Shown: positions 17,871-40,285, counted from the stretch's first letter. The stretch: DNA of 64,000 nt from Atrina japonica (GCA_030159075.1 BROG01000032.1:740001-804000), one strand, 5' to 3'. Program-made: numbers and translations. The notes: generated by a model from the sequence alone, not told the origin.

Positions 17871-20149
17871 TGTATCATTTCCCTTTGTGAATCAATAATA
17901 TTTATACTGGCATCATAGCCTAAGACTATTTAAGACCCTGTAGTTATGGCATTAAGTAATTAGATAAGTTAAGCAGTGTGTTTTGTTATTATTTTATTGT
18001 TTCTCTTAACTCTTTGATAAATTGAATTTTATAAAGATTTGTTTTATACCAGCCCATGCTATATACTTCAAATTACAATGTCGATTAAATATATTGAAAT
18101 ATAATACGTTGGATATTTTTGTTGTAAATTAATATTTAAGAACTTCTTGTACTTAATTCTAATTCGAATGTTTGTCTTACGCTGTGTAAATGATCATTTT
18201 GTTTGTTTGTCTTTTTTAAGTGTGTGTGTGTGTGTGTGTGTGTTTCTGTCTAGTATATTTGGATCCTGGACATCCTAAATATTTATACTTTGGTATCTGA
18301 GATCTTTTTATATTTATCGATATCTGAAAAATGGGCAAATGTTTCAACTGGCATTCCTGTGTTCTGATAAGTTTAAACCAAATGTTTTACACTTCTGATG
18401 ATGATGATCATTTAACACGGTATTACTCGATACCATTTCAGATTTAATGGTTTCAGTTAATCGGCATCCAATATCGAACGTTCCACGCTTTAATATTGAG
18501 TTATCATAATATGTCAAAATGACAATAAATTAGTTCTAATCAATTTTTCTATTTCATAAAGTAAGGTCAAAACAGTTTCTTAATTTAGATCCCTGGATAC
18601 CAAAACATTTGGAATTTTGGACATTGGGATTAAGTTACCTCATTACTGAGAACAAGATTCGAATATAACACAATTTTTGAATTATGAAGACTTCTTAGAA
18701 GTAAACCGAATACTAAATAGATACATTTTGAAGAATAAAATGCATGAACATCCATTTGCCTAAAATAAACATTAAAATAAATATATCGGTCAAACGATCT
18801 TTAAATTATTATCGGCTTATGTGATCGGTTTCAGTAATTAGTCATCTGTTTTAATGAATAAGATCGCTGTTTCAGGAAATATTGGACTAGAAATGTATTG
18901 AAGTAGAAAGGGGAAAGCCAAATTAACATCGATTGCAACAAACGTTTTACGATTTGACGAAAATTTAAACTCAAAAAATTATTCATAAAGTCATAAGAAA
19001 ATAAGGTTATTTCTAAAACTTTCATTATCTATCTTAATGTATTTTTGTGTTTAAGAGAATAATTATTTATTTGAAAACTTCATTTCTTTCGATGCCGACA
19101 AAACGATAAGTGTTGCAGCTGAGGAAATGGTTTGCAAATCTGAAATTTCGTGAAATATCATGCTTATATATACATTAAATGGGCATTACCTGTGTTTTTT
19201 TTTTCAAATTTTTACAACTTAGATTCATATACAATAATAAAAAAGAGATACACACAGGCAAAAAATCTTCAATTCCTATTTATTTTGTGAAATTTACTTG
19301 AGAAATTTAGGTTTGGCACATTTTCATTTGCAACTGAAAAACTCATCAATAATATCTGTATATGAATACCACACTGGACCTGACCTAATTTTCACAACAT
19401 ATATAGGAGTATAAGGTTTTTTTTAAAAATACATTTGTATAGTTCTTAGTTGTTATTGTACATCAAGTTCAAGTGGTGAATGTAGAAAAGATCGAAATAA
19501 GTTTTCTGGATAATTACAGGTAATCTCCCTTTACTGTATTGTAAATAACATTCAGAGCAGCTCATGCATATTTAACCATTAATATTTACCGAGAGAAATT
19601 TCATCTCCAAAATTGAGATCAGAAAGTGTACTTTCATCAACATAAAAAATAAGGAGATATGGGAGGTAAGTAGCCAACCTATCATAGGTGACAGATCGAT
19701 TTTTCAGTAATAAGATCAATGATGCACTTATCACATTTCATTAAAACCGTGATTTAGCGATTGTTATAATGATCTATTATCGAATCGTTTATCATTGATG
19801 TCATTTTGTATCTAGGGGGTGTACGTGTGTTAAGGTTTCCTGTTATACACCTTCTGTTTGGATATACATTTACAACACAATTGTAAAAAAAAGGAATTCC
19901 TTTCTTTGATGTGGTATACATTTTATTTCATGTCTCACAAAAGTCACTTATGTTAAAAACGGGTATCGCATCTCGTGATCGTTTTATACCATATTTATCT
20001 AGCACACGTCACTTAATTTACAAAATTTGAAATTCAAGTTATCACATTCGCTGAAGCTTGTACCCATTTAAACATTATGAATTAAGTAACTCTGACTAGT
20101 TTGATAAATATGACAGGGAACCTGTATATACATTCGGTTAGTTACAGTT

Positions 20150-20150
<1 letters not shown>
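17871..20150 (+). repeat. Tandem segmental duplication, copy 2
   Basis: Repeats copy 1 in order: 17871-18290, then a 1 kb segment unique to this copy (about 18290-19328), then 19329-19917, then 19918-20150. The 1 kb segment opens with the retroelement end sequence ggtatctgagatctttttat and includes the left half of an M1 MITE. The unit ends in an expanded (TA)n at 20149-20178. Confidence 0.9.
19247..19442 (+). mobile_element. Foldback MITE, family M1, copy 3
   Basis: Left end gatacacacaggcaaaaaat, core accacactggacctgaccta, right end close to the inverse of the left. Copy 1 of the tandem duplication retains only the right half of this insertion. Confidence 0.65.
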
Positions 20151-20178
<28 letters not shown>

Positions 20179-20180
<2 letters not shown>

Positions 20181-20852
20181 AGAACGATAATAACATATAA
20201 TGGTAGAATGCTAGTAAATTTGCATCTTAAAGTATGTGTGAATTGATAACGATTTTACGTAAGAACTTAACTGTTTATGTGTTTTGACTCTTTTATTATA
20301 TGCCATAAATGCGTTCTTATTAGCAAGAATTTTCGACTTTGAATAACAAGAATAAATACAATAGTGTATATTTGCGAACTGATATTGTCACATTTTTTTT
20401 CACAATCGCTTTTCATTACACGTTCTCAGATTTAATGTCTCTCCCAAATATGTGATTTTCTTTTTTAATGTAACCTCTATCTTTAGATACTTTGATTCTA
20501 TTAGCCACGAATTGACTGATTCAATTTACCGAACGATAATTGAGGAAAAATATTTCATTGTAAATCAACCAAGAAACGAATCCAGTAGCCTTATCATACA
20601 GCAATAATAATACAATCAGTAAAATCTATTTATTACTTATCATACACAATAATATGCACTCAGCTTATTTAAGATTAAATTTCATTACATTTCTCACCTT
20701 TAAACAAAGCATAACGACGTCATTTTTCACCCCAGATTCAATTGCACTTTTAAATATCTTCATCTGTAATACAAAATACGATTTCCTTTATGTCAGAATT
20801 TTTATATAATTGAAGGACATTATCGTTGCTATAAAGTCATTCTTTCCGATAT
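20179..20852. other. AT-rich stretch without recognised gene
   Basis: Both strands were searched for the missing last exons of the truncated RNase T2 gene at 22.9-27.0 kb; none was found. Confidence 0.4.
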
Positions 20853-21540
20853 AAAAAATTTCAGATGCCAAAGTATAAATCAATAGATTGTCAAGGACAT
20901 CGATACAAATCCGCTAAAAATGGACAAACACGGACGTCTGGAGACCAAGAGGTGGGATCAGGTGCCATGGAGGAGTAAGCATCCCCTGTCGACCGGTCAC
21001 ACCCGTCGTGAGTCCACAGTCAAGTCCAATGAAACACGTGAGGCGTGTATCCTCGTCACAATTGGTACAGACGTCTCAACAACCGCCAACGAAAAGGCAA
21101 CTCAACATTTCACTTAGTGAAACAGAGTACTCGCAAACAAGACAATTGTTTGTCATTTTCGGCAGCTATTACAAACATGACAAAGGAACGTTTAAAATAC
21201 TACCTTGCAAATCATGATTGAAGTACATATTACCGCCTACGAAAAGGCAACTCAACATTTCACTTAGTGAAACAGAGATGTCGCAAAGAAGACTATTATA
21301 CCGACCGTAAAATTTGCGGAACGTTGACATTAAACGCGGTTTTCGATATCCCTGTGTCAATAATTTGTCAGTGAGTAGTTTACCTCTGTATATGAAATCT
21401 TCATATGTTGTACAAGCCCTATCATATCGGATCATTTGTGAAATATAAACTCCATATGCAGGTAACTTAGGGATATTACTACTTAAATGTGTAAAATTTA
21501 CGATGGGAAAGTCCAAATCCGAAATTCCCATTTAGGTCAT
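20853..21540 (-). pseudogene. Penelope-type reverse transcriptase copy 2 (3' part)
   Basis: On the minus strand 21169-21531 encodes the C-terminal region (LSSNIP, GVYISQMIRY, RGKLLTDKLLTQGYR, KFYGRYNS). Below it lies the element's 3' region with the aaaatggacaaacacggacg block (20918) and the end sequence that recurs at 18.3, 31.0 and 49.4 kb. A 50 bp block (aaaggcaactcaacatttca...) occurs twice, at about 21093 and 21238, which marks an internal duplication. 5' truncated. Confidence 0.7.
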
Positions 21541-21567
21541 ACAATAAAGAAAACTTATATTCAGTAT

Positions 21568-21800
21568 CAGGACCTCGGTGATCAAATGGTTAGAGCATCG
21601 CGCATTAAACTATGAAGTTTCTCAGCTCTTGTCAGCACAGGTTCGAGTCCCACTGGAAGTTGATATTGTGAGAAAGTCTTACAGGCCGGCGGTCTCTTAC
21701 CGAATACGTTAAAACGGGGTTCTCTCCCCACCATTTAAAACGGGCCACCACCATATAACTGAAAAATTGTTAAGCGTGGCGTAAAATACCAACATCAAAC
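21568..21800 (+). repeat. tRNA-derived SINE (family S), best-preserved head
   Basis: The head reads like a tRNA gene: an A-box-like gtgatcaaatggttagagca and a perfect B box ggttcgagtcc. A body follows with ggtctcttaccg, ccaccatataactgaaaaat and the end gcgtggcgtaaaatacc. Related bodies lie at 17.5, 34.1, 36.4, 43.8, 48.4 and 50.4 kb. Confidence 0.75.
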
Positions 21801-22200
21801 ATATGAGATATACAACACGTACCGGATACATATTGGGCTCTACAACACTTACGGGATACATATAGATCTACAACACTTACCGGATACATATGGATCTACA
21901 ACACTTACTGGGTACATATAGCTCTACAACACTTATTGGATACATATAGATCTACAACACTTTCGGGATACATATAGATCTACAACACGTACCGGATACA
22001 TATAGATCTACAACACGTACCGGATACATATAGATCTACAACACTTACCGGATACATATGGATCTACAACACTTATTGGATACATATAGATCTACAACAC
22101 TTACTGGGTACATATAGCTCTACAACACTTATGGGATACATATAGATCTACAACACGTACCGGGTATATATAGATCTACAACACTTACCGGGTAGGAGGT
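21795..22200. repeat. 28 bp minisatellite, about 14 units
   Basis: Unit tacaacacttaccggataca plus tatagatc, with variants at the cc/tt and g/a positions. No coding potential. Confidence 0.9.
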
Positions 22201-22268
22201 GTTCGTTCTCAGATGTTTTGCATCCAAATATCTACAAGAAAAACCAAAAGTATTATATATAATAAAGA

Positions 22269-22520
22269 ATGGTATTGGACACAAAACAACTTGAGCAACA
22301 TAAACAACGAGAACTTAAACAACGTGAACAACGAGAACTTAAACAACGTGAACGTGTACAACGAGAACTTAAACAACGTGAACGTGAACATAGAGAACTT
22401 AAACAACGTGAACGTGAACAACGAGAACAATGTGCACAACGAGAACAACGTGAACAACGAGATCAATGTGAACAAAATGAAAAACGAAAAACTCAAGCAA
22501 ATAAACACAAGTCAAAGTAA
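22269..22520 (+). repeat. 30 bp minisatellite open in several frames
   Basis: Unit aacaacgagaacttaaacaa plus cgtgaacgtg. Because 30 is a multiple of three, overlapping frames stay open and give a KQRE-rich 83 aa frame and an Asn-rich 127 aa frame (22213-22596). No codon bias, splice context or homology supports translation. Confidence 0.8.
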
Positions 22521-22853
22521 TTACGCGAAGGATGAGAAAAATTCTGAACATTTGTTTATGTCTGCAACGCTACATGAATATTTTACTTCTGAATAATATG
22601 CTACACCACATGTACATTTTTATTTTACAACTTATCGTAAAAAGATATATTTTATAAATGTTTTGATAGTTTTCTGGATATGCACGCAAACTTTTGGTTC
22701 ATTGATTGAGAAAGTTGCACAACACAGACTTATGTATATATTTACATGAATAAGAAATAAGGGATGTACACATGGCATTACACTCCAGTACATGGCAGAT
22801 AGAAAAAGTTGAAGAGAGATTGAAAAAAGAGAGAATAAGAAACAAAGTAATAC
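22521..22853. other. Spacer where the last exons of the truncated RNase T2 gene would be expected
   Basis: No acceptor-framed exon matching the penultimate or last RNase T2 exons was found here. Confidence 0.4.
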
Positions 22854-27030
<4,177 letters not shown>

Positions 27031-27910
27031 CTGTAAGGAAAATATACGTTCGCAGTGATCAAACCACAAGTATCTTTAAAAGAACTACAATCACTATTTT
27101 GTCTACTGTTTGGTATACATCTAGTTTAATGTGTATCATAATTCATATAGTAACATGTCATAACCGCGTGGGAATCTTATATATTTACTTTTTTAATAAA
27201 AGTTAATAGCACTATTTATAATATATTGTTACAAAGCTAAACAAAATCAGGATCAAAACAATGCTGCAGCCACTAGTATTCATACTGACATACTGATATG
27301 TTCCAGTAATTTGAACCTACCAAGACGGAAGTATTTCATGTGATAGATGTCTACTTTTTTTTAAACCTTTAACTGTATGATAAAATATCTGAGGATGCGT
27401 TTTATGCATTCACAGTCGATTTTCCCCACTAACTGATACGGTCTACATAGTCGAAACCTATAATGTAAAAATCCTAAGGTAGTGGATGTTCCTTCGGCAA
27501 GCGCTTGACATATACAGTGAAGGCCATTGTTGATGCCTCAGTCTATATAACAAATCGAATATGTTTTTGTATTCTTGTATTTGGGGCTATCCATAGATAA
27601 AATATGCTATTTTAAAAAACTCAACAGGTAATATATTTAAACTAAAGTATACATAGTAAAAATCATATAACAAACAAATGGGAATTTTACATTTTGATGT
27701 GACATCAGCCTTAATGTCTTATATTTGCAGACGGAGTTGTTGAATGATAGTACAACATTGTTAATTATCGGATGCTGTGTTATTGTTATACAAGTGTCTG
27801 AGTCATATGTAAAATATGCCTTGTCACTTTGTTGAGTCACACATTATCTGATTGGTGACCCGATCACGTACATGCACACTTCATATCATAGGAATTCAAG
27901 GCCGTGTAAA
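27031..27910. other. Upstream region of RNase T2 gene B
   Basis: A signal-peptide exon ending in phase 2 is expected on the minus strand here or beyond; none was convincing. No other gene recognised. Confidence 0.35.
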
Positions 27911-27914
<4 letters not shown>

Positions 27915-28009
<95 letters not shown>

Positions 28010-28090
28010 AGTGTCTGTTTGTCTGCCAATCTCCCTCTCTGCTTCTCCCTGTCTTTCTCTTTTTGTCAGTGTCTGTCCCTACATGTCTCT

Positions 28091-28163
<73 letters not shown>

Positions 28164-28165
28164 AG
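27915..28165. repeat. Two CT microsatellite tracts
   Basis: (CT)n at 27915-28005 and 28096-28160 separated by a C/T/G-rich linker. All long SLSL and ERER frames here are translated repeat. 28166-28660 holds nothing recognised. Confidence 0.95.
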
Positions 28166-28664
28166 TGCCTGTTTGTCTCCCAATCACCTCGGCCTCTCTC
28201 TGTCTCTCTTTCTCTCTCTTACACACACACACACTATTTCATTATCACAAGTGTATGAATAATGAAGCTGTCCCATGATTGCTTTCATATGTATTCTTCC
28301 TGATGATACTATTCGTATATTTCCCCATTTTATCAAACAGCGTAATTTTGAAATACTTCCTGTCACATTTAGTTTGTTCTTTCAAGTGTTTATGTAAATG
28401 TATTGTTAAAGAATCAAGCAATATAAAAATTGCATGTGACATTTTGAAAACTACATATAAACATGTTTTAAAGGTCATACCATATACAAAAAAAAAATTC
28501 CCATCTTATCATTTATATACATTTCGATAAAACCTATATGAACTTGAAATACGGAAGCAATTAAAATTTTAAAAACATATTATAGCCAAAAGTAGGATAC
28601 AAACTGTAGACATACAGAAATATCAAACTTCGTATTGATATTTAAACCAATTAAAAGTAAAATG

Positions 28665-29315
28665 TATAGGGAAAGTACATTAATTAACAGTTAAAATGTT
28701 TGCAGAATGTACATTAATTAACAGGTAAAATGCTTGGAAAAGGCAAATTCATTTTAAACAGGTTAAATATTTGGATAAGGTAATTTAATTTTAAATAGGT
28801 AAAAAGGTGTATTAAATTACAGGTAAAATTTTGGAGAGGGTCGATATCTAACAGGCAAATATTGTTGTGAATATATTAATTAACAGGTGAAATGTTTGGA
28901 GAAGATAAATAAATTTCAAACTGGTAAAATGTTTGGATAAGGTAAAATAATTTTTAGTAGGAAAAGAGTTTTGGAAAGGTGCATTAATTAACGGGTAAAA
29001 TATTTTGAGAAGGTCGATATTTAACAGGTAAGATTTTGGGGCAATGCATTAATTAACAGTCAAATGTTTAAAGAGGTAAAATTTTTGTAGAAGTTTTTGG
29101 AGAAGGTGCAGTAATTGATAGGTAAAATGTTTGGAGAAGGTACATTAATTAATAGGTAAAGAGTTTGGAGACGGTGTATTAATTAACAGGTACAATGTTT
29201 GGAGATAGTAGTACATCAACTGACAGGTACAATGTTTGGAGAAGGCACATTAATTGAATGGTGAAGAGTTTGGAGAAGGCACATTAATTCAAAATGTAAT
29301 ATTTTGGAGAAGATA
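28665..29315. repeat. Degenerate 30-45 bp minisatellite
   Basis: Roughly 18 diverged units of cattaattaacaggtaaaat plus gtttggagaaggta. One more unit (attaacaagtaaaatgtttg) sits at 30988, just beyond the retroelement, so the retroelement probably landed inside the array. Confidence 0.85.
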
Positions 29316-29318
29316 CAT

Positions 29319-30985
29319 TCCAGATGATGGACCAAACATGAAGACGTGGAACCAGAAACTTTGTCTGAATGGCTAAACGCTATGCGATGTTTGATAAAAT
29401 CTCGTATTCGAAAACTTAAAGGAACTATGAAAACACGTTATGCCTCTGTATTTAGTGAGCCAGAAGTAGTAACCGAGCTGGATAGTTTACATGACCAATA
29501 TGTACTGGTCCCAGCAGACAAAGCCTCAAATAATATAGTTTTTTATTTGTAAGGCACATTACTATAATTGTTTATTAGAAGAACTAGGGTTTAACCCTTT
29601 CACCCCTGATTTTCTGAGTGGTATATTATTTTCTATTGTTTAAGACCAGTCTTCTGCGGTCTGTAGGGATGAAAGGGTTAATACGAATTCAGGTAACCCT
29701 ACATACACACGTAGCTCACTTTCAAAGAACGAAATCCTTTAAAATCACGTGTCCGTATCACGTTCTTTTGATGTACCTACAACCAATACTGATTTTGAGC
29801 CACCATATTTATATTGAATACCTAAACTTAATAAAAGCCCATATAAGCAGAGGTATATAGCAGGGTCCCGCAAATATTCTAACGAACCTTTAACTTTACT
29901 CCTTACCAAGATATTGACAATCGTTAAGGAGAATTTTCAGTAATACTGTACAGTTGCTTATTCCAGAGGCGGTGTAAATAAGATGTGGATACTTAAAAAT
30001 TCTGAACAACTTTTAGAAAATTTGAAGGCACACAATTTTTCTCAAATTCACAATATCAAAACATACGACTTCTCTACTCTTTACACAACAATTCCACACA
30101 CAAAAATTAAAAGGGAGACTTTTTAGCATCATAGACAACTGCTTTTTTTAACTAAAGGTGGTATCCGAAAATTTAAATATCTAGTGATTGGTTATAATGA
30201 TTCTACACATAAATACACTAAACAGAGACGTGGTCTTCTTAACAAACTGTCGGCATTCCTTTGGGGACCAACTGCGTCCCTTTATTGGCTGACCTGTTCC
30301 TTTATTCAAACAAAGCAGATTTTAGTCAGCTAGCGGTAACCTTGAATTTGACATTTAGATATATCAACGACGTTTTGTCAATACAATATATCCCGGCGAA
30401 TAGAAATTAAAGATACGACAAAATCAAGCACACACGCTTCATATTTAGATACAGACAAGAAATTGGCAAATAAGCTATACGACAAACGCGACGATTTCGG
30501 CTTTCCCATCGGAAACTTTCCACATTTAAGTAGTAATATCCCTCAGTCACCCGCATATGGAGTTTATATTTCACAAATGATCCGATATTCCAGAGCGTGT
30601 TCAACATATGAACATTTAATATACAGATATAAACTACTAACTGACAAATTATTGACACGAGGATATCGAAAATCGAGTTTGATGTCAACGTTCCTCAAAT
30701 TTTACGGTCTTATTTGCGATTACTCTATTTCACTAAGTGAAATGTTGAGTTGCCTTTTCGTTGGCGTCTGTACCAAATGTGACGATGATTCGTTCCTCAC
30801 GTATTTTATTTGGATTTGACGGTCTCGCGGTTGGTGTGACCGGTCGACAGGGGTGATTACTCCTTCCTGGCACCTGACCCCACCTCATCGTTTCCAGAGG
30901 TCCGTGTTTGTCCATTTTTACAAGATTTTATCTATATCCTGGACATTATAAAGATTAAACTTTGGTATCTGAGATTTTTTCATAT
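29319..30985 (+). pseudogene. Penelope-type reverse transcriptase copy 3, longest copy
   Basis: Starts near PDDGP at 29320. 29346-29552 encodes LSEWLNAMRCLIKSRI and VPADKAS. Later broken frames hold IKTYDFSTLYTTIPH near 30060, and 30463-30819 holds SSNIPQSPAYGVYISQMIRY through LSEMLSCLF. The 3' region includes the inverse of the aaatggacaaacacgg block (30905) and the end sequence near 30960-30985. Several frameshifts and an inserted MITE make it non-functional. The same protein core occurs in copies 1, 2 and 4. Confidence 0.78.
29595..29677. mobile_element. 83 bp piggyBac-like MITE flanked by TTAA
   Basis: TTAA at 29591-29594 and 29678-29681, with inverted ends CCCTTTCACCCCT and its near inverse AGGGATGAAAGGG. 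It interrupts the reverse transcriptase between its GFN and TNSGNPTYT codons; leaving it out gives a continuous reading phase there, which is what a clean TTAA insertion predicts. Confidence 0.8.
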
Positions 30986-31227
30986 TTATTAACAAGTAAA
31001 ATGTTTGGAGTAGTAATTTCTGTCTTGTCACTGCTATCATCAAAAAAGTATGGGAAATACACAATGTCACAGAAATAACAGTTTGTTATCAGTGAGGCTT
31101 GATCAATGGTATTTACATAAACAAATCATGAACATAAAAACAGCAAATGATTTATTCACATAAACATATAATACAACTCAAAACTGAAATGTAAAAGCAG
31201 ACGTATGTAAGTTTGAGTGAATGGATG

Positions 31228-31233
31228 TTTATT
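31228..31233 (-). terminator. Polyadenylation signal of RNase T2 gene C
   Basis: AATAAA on the minus strand about 100 nt past the gene C stop codon. Confidence 0.5.
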
Positions 31234-31334
31234 TATGTGTTATATATGTAAAAAAAATTAAAATATATAATACAATATGTCTACTGATCTTCATAAAAGG
31301 ATCGAACATTATTAAGCATTGCGTTACAAAGTAT

Positions 31335-36703
<5,369 letters not shown>

Positions 36704-36995
36704 CTGAAATAAGTATTTTCTCAACTCGTATAATGTATATTTCATACATATATCAAATACCATCATCATCATCATCATCACCACTTTGTCATTCTATTAT
36801 CAATGTCTGATTGATAAACTGATTACCAACAGCAAAGATTAATGGGTCGACATAACATCTCCTTTTCGTCATGATTTAAATATTCTTTGACAATATATAT
36901 ACAAATATACATAATAACAAAGATGTAGTTTTGCAAAAAGGGCCAAATCAAATGCTCAAGATGAACGTTTCTGACAATATAACAGTGTTTATATA

Positions 36996-37203
36996 CAGTA
37001 GAACTTCGATGAGTCGAATTTCTCGTTGTTTCGAACTTTTTACAAAGTCCCGATTTATTTCATTATATATCCTTACTAAAAAACAATTTATAAATCGAAC
37101 TTTCATGGGTCGAATTTCTCGGTGTGTCGAACAAAACTGGCAGTCCGATCGCTGTAAAAACATCGAAAAATCATACAAATAAATCGAAGTCGAAGTTTAC
37201 CTG
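36996..37203. mobile_element. 208 bp pogo/Tc1-mariner-like MITE (family P2)
   Basis: Starts CAGTAGAACTTCGATGAGTC, ends with the near inverse, TA on both sides (36994-36995 and 37204-37205). 37204-37677 has no recognised feature. Confidence 0.7.
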
Positions 37204-37677
37204 TATACAAGATGTAAATTACCCCGTGGCGATTTTCACACCTATCCGACTACGTTGAACAATGGACACGTGTTTATTGATAAACACCCAGGACAGTATC
37301 AAAATAACAACATGATTTAAGTAATTAATCGTAATAAGCAGTCGCTAATTGATTATTGATTGTTTGCGACTGTGTCAGACTCAAATATGCAAATTACCGG
37401 CGGTTGTGGTGGTTGTTTACCATCTCGTAGCTTGGGTCATTATAAGTTACCGATTTGTAAAAACAAAACGAAATGACCCGATAATAAACAGTAAGCATTT
37501 TCTACTCAAACTCAAAGTGTCACTTGTAAAGAAAAAACAGCATGAAATGAACGGTATCGGCAATTTGATGTGAAAAAAAAATTTAATGTGTAGTGACTAT
37601 TGCTGCATGATACATGTATTGACTTTCGTTTTGTGTTGATAATTAAATTGGTTAAAAATATTTTAGCTTCTGCGTTT

Positions 37678-38780
37678 CGCAGAAGGATAAATCTGTCGCT
37701 CAATGGGGACCTCTGGTCCCTCTGATATCACACACAAATGTCGTTCGTCTACGCAAATAAAAATAGTTCAATACTTCCGGAAACCATAAAATGAAAGTAA
37801 GATTAAATATAATATTAATGTTTTGAAAAGATAGTTATAATAATTTATTAAAGACGTTGGTACTTATTATATAATCTATACAATGAAAGAATCATGTTAC
37901 TAAATGAACAGTCAAATTAGAAGTAAAATAGGGGGAAAGGTTACACACAAGTTTTAATGAAATATCGAGAAGCGGGAGATTTGAACATTGGGTTACTCCT
38001 GGTCTCCTATCGAACAAAATTGGGTTACCTCTGGTCCACTATAGATATAACATTGGGTTACCTCTTGTCCCCTATAGATATATATACCTATAGATATAAC
38101 ATTGGCTTACCTCTGGTCCCCTATAGATACATATTATAGATATGACATTGGGTTACCTCTGGTCCCCTATAGATATAACATTGGGTTTACCTCTGGTCCC
38201 CTATAGATATGACATTGGGTTACCTCTGGTCCCCTATAGACACATACCTATAGAAATGACATTGGGTTACCTCTGGTCCCTATTAGACACATCTCTGGTC
38301 CCCTATAGATATAACATTGGGTTACCTCTGGTCCCCTATAGATATGACATTGGGTTACCTCTGGTCCCCTATAGACACATACCTATAGAAATGACATTGG
38401 GTTACCTCTGGTCCCCTATAGACACATACCTATAGAAATGACATTGGGTTACCCCTATAGATACATACCTATAGATATGACATTAGGTTACCTCTGGTCC
38501 CCTATAGACACATACCTATAGAAATGACATTGGGTTACCTCTGGTCCTCTATAGATATAACATTGGGTTACCTCTGGTCCCCTATAGATATGACTTTGGG
38601 TTACCTCTGGTCCCCTATAGACACATACCTATAGAAATGACATTGGGTTACCTCCGGTCCCCTATAATTATTACCTCCAAACAGAAGAGGTTGTATGTAT
38701 ATATAAATTACTACGCATTCGTCTGTACTATTTTCGAGGGACCACAGGTCCCCTTTCAGCGACAGATTTATCCTTCTGCG
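37678..38780. mobile_element. 1.1 kb TIR element filled by a satellite array
   Basis: Terminal inverted repeats of 45 bp: 37678-37722 and 38736-38780, about 41 of 45 identical (both hold aaggataaatctgtcgct). The interior from about 37980 to 38670 is about 17 units of roughly 40 bp with cattgggttacctctggtcc. The satellite's cctctggtccc also forms the inner end of the left TIR (ggggacctctggtccct), so the array may derive from the element's terminus. Continuous frames such as 38142-38435 are translated repeat. Confidence 0.85.
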
Positions 38781-39049
38781 GTTTTTTTTCTTAACTCTGA
38801 GTCAACGTTGTGTTTCTCGTATAGGCGCTTGGATTACGATTTTTCTGCAGAATGTTTGGATTTATTATCTGAGTACAAAATAAATACACTGTATCTACAT
38901 TAAATAGGCCGTAAATGATTTTAGTTGATTCGATTCTAAGTCATGATCCCAGCACCTATACAGTTACACAGTCACGTACAATAGATTTTTTGTGTGGCAT
39001 GTCGTTATGGAGATAGTGCACCGAGTAAATTTTAGATTTCTCGATCACC

Positions 39050-39223
<174 letters not shown>

Positions 39224-39589
39224 TTTTACGTGGTAACGTGTAACAAGCCTAGTTAAAATACAATAGCCCATGCTAATGAATTAATGTTTTGCAGGTCTTC
39301 TATTTTTTAAATCAATAATGATCTTTTTAATTCATAACAGGTTTTTTAACATGATGAAAGCATAGCTCATACCTTGTGATCCGAAACATCAAACAAAGAA
39401 GAAACATAAGTCGACACTTCATGATCAACATTTACTCACAAATGTTGTAATTGCCAAAATTTACTTAGATAATAAAATTGATCATTTAGTACTTGTGCAA
39501 TTAAATTATTATTTCCGTTATGCATATATCAGGAAGTAATTATAAGTACAGGAGGAATCACATACATTATAAACATTATAATGCATACA

Positions 39590-39592
<3 letters not shown>

Positions 39593-39668
<76 letters not shown>
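39593..39668. repeat. TA microsatellite
   Basis: (TA)n tract adjoining the left, lost end of the P1 copy. Confidence 0.95.
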
Positions 39669-39670
<2 letters not shown>

Positions 39671-39885
39671 CTTGAATAACAAATTTCCTTTCATATGCCC
39701 CCCTTATCATAACGCCAAAATCCACCGCCGGTACAAATTGTCACTTATACATGTAAAATCCCTCGACCATATAACCATACATGGTGAATAAGCAGGTGAG
39801 AGAAAAACTGTTAGGCAATAATTGTTGAATAATCTTCGTCCCGAGTAATCAAATTGACATGTCCTGTGTTTTTGGACAATTTGAA

Positions 39886-39965
<80 letters not shown>

Positions 39966-40285
39966 CAACAAGGGAGTTAACTCGAACATCGCGTGTCACT
40001 TTTTTCAAATCTCGTTTTTTGTTAGAGTTGGAAAGAAATTGTCACATAATGTGCGTACACAGCAATTATCACACCTCAAAACATAATTATGAGTATAACC
40101 ATAAATCTGTTATATTTCCAACCTGTTAGTTATTGATTTTAAACAGAAATAATGACTTCAACAAAACAATCTTTTCTAAACAGGATATGATATACAGCAG
40201 GGACGATATTTATTTACATAAAAATGACCACACTTCGAAAATAATGAACGTCGATATATTACAAGACCTGTTATACCGAAAAATT
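39669..40285. mobile_element. P1 element, copy 2
   Basis: Shares cataacgccaaaa, cacttatacatgtaaaatcc, acacagcaattatcacac and acctgttatacc with the copy at 24150-25648. It lacks the nested Mutator-like insert. A (TA)n tract at 39886-39963 replaces part of the interior. Confidence 0.65.

Noticed and set aside
21571..21652. A functional tRNA gene
   Set aside because: B box is good but the stems do not close and a SINE body follows; it is a SINE head.
21795..22200. Regular repeats as a CRISPR-like array
   Set aside because: Units are contiguous without unique spacers, and the genome is eukaryotic.
22213..22596. 127 aa Asn-rich frame
   Set aside because: A 30 bp tandem repeat keeps several frames open; no other support.
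38142..38435. 97 aa repetitive frame (GYLWSPIDITLG)
   Set aside because: Translated satellite inside a TIR element.
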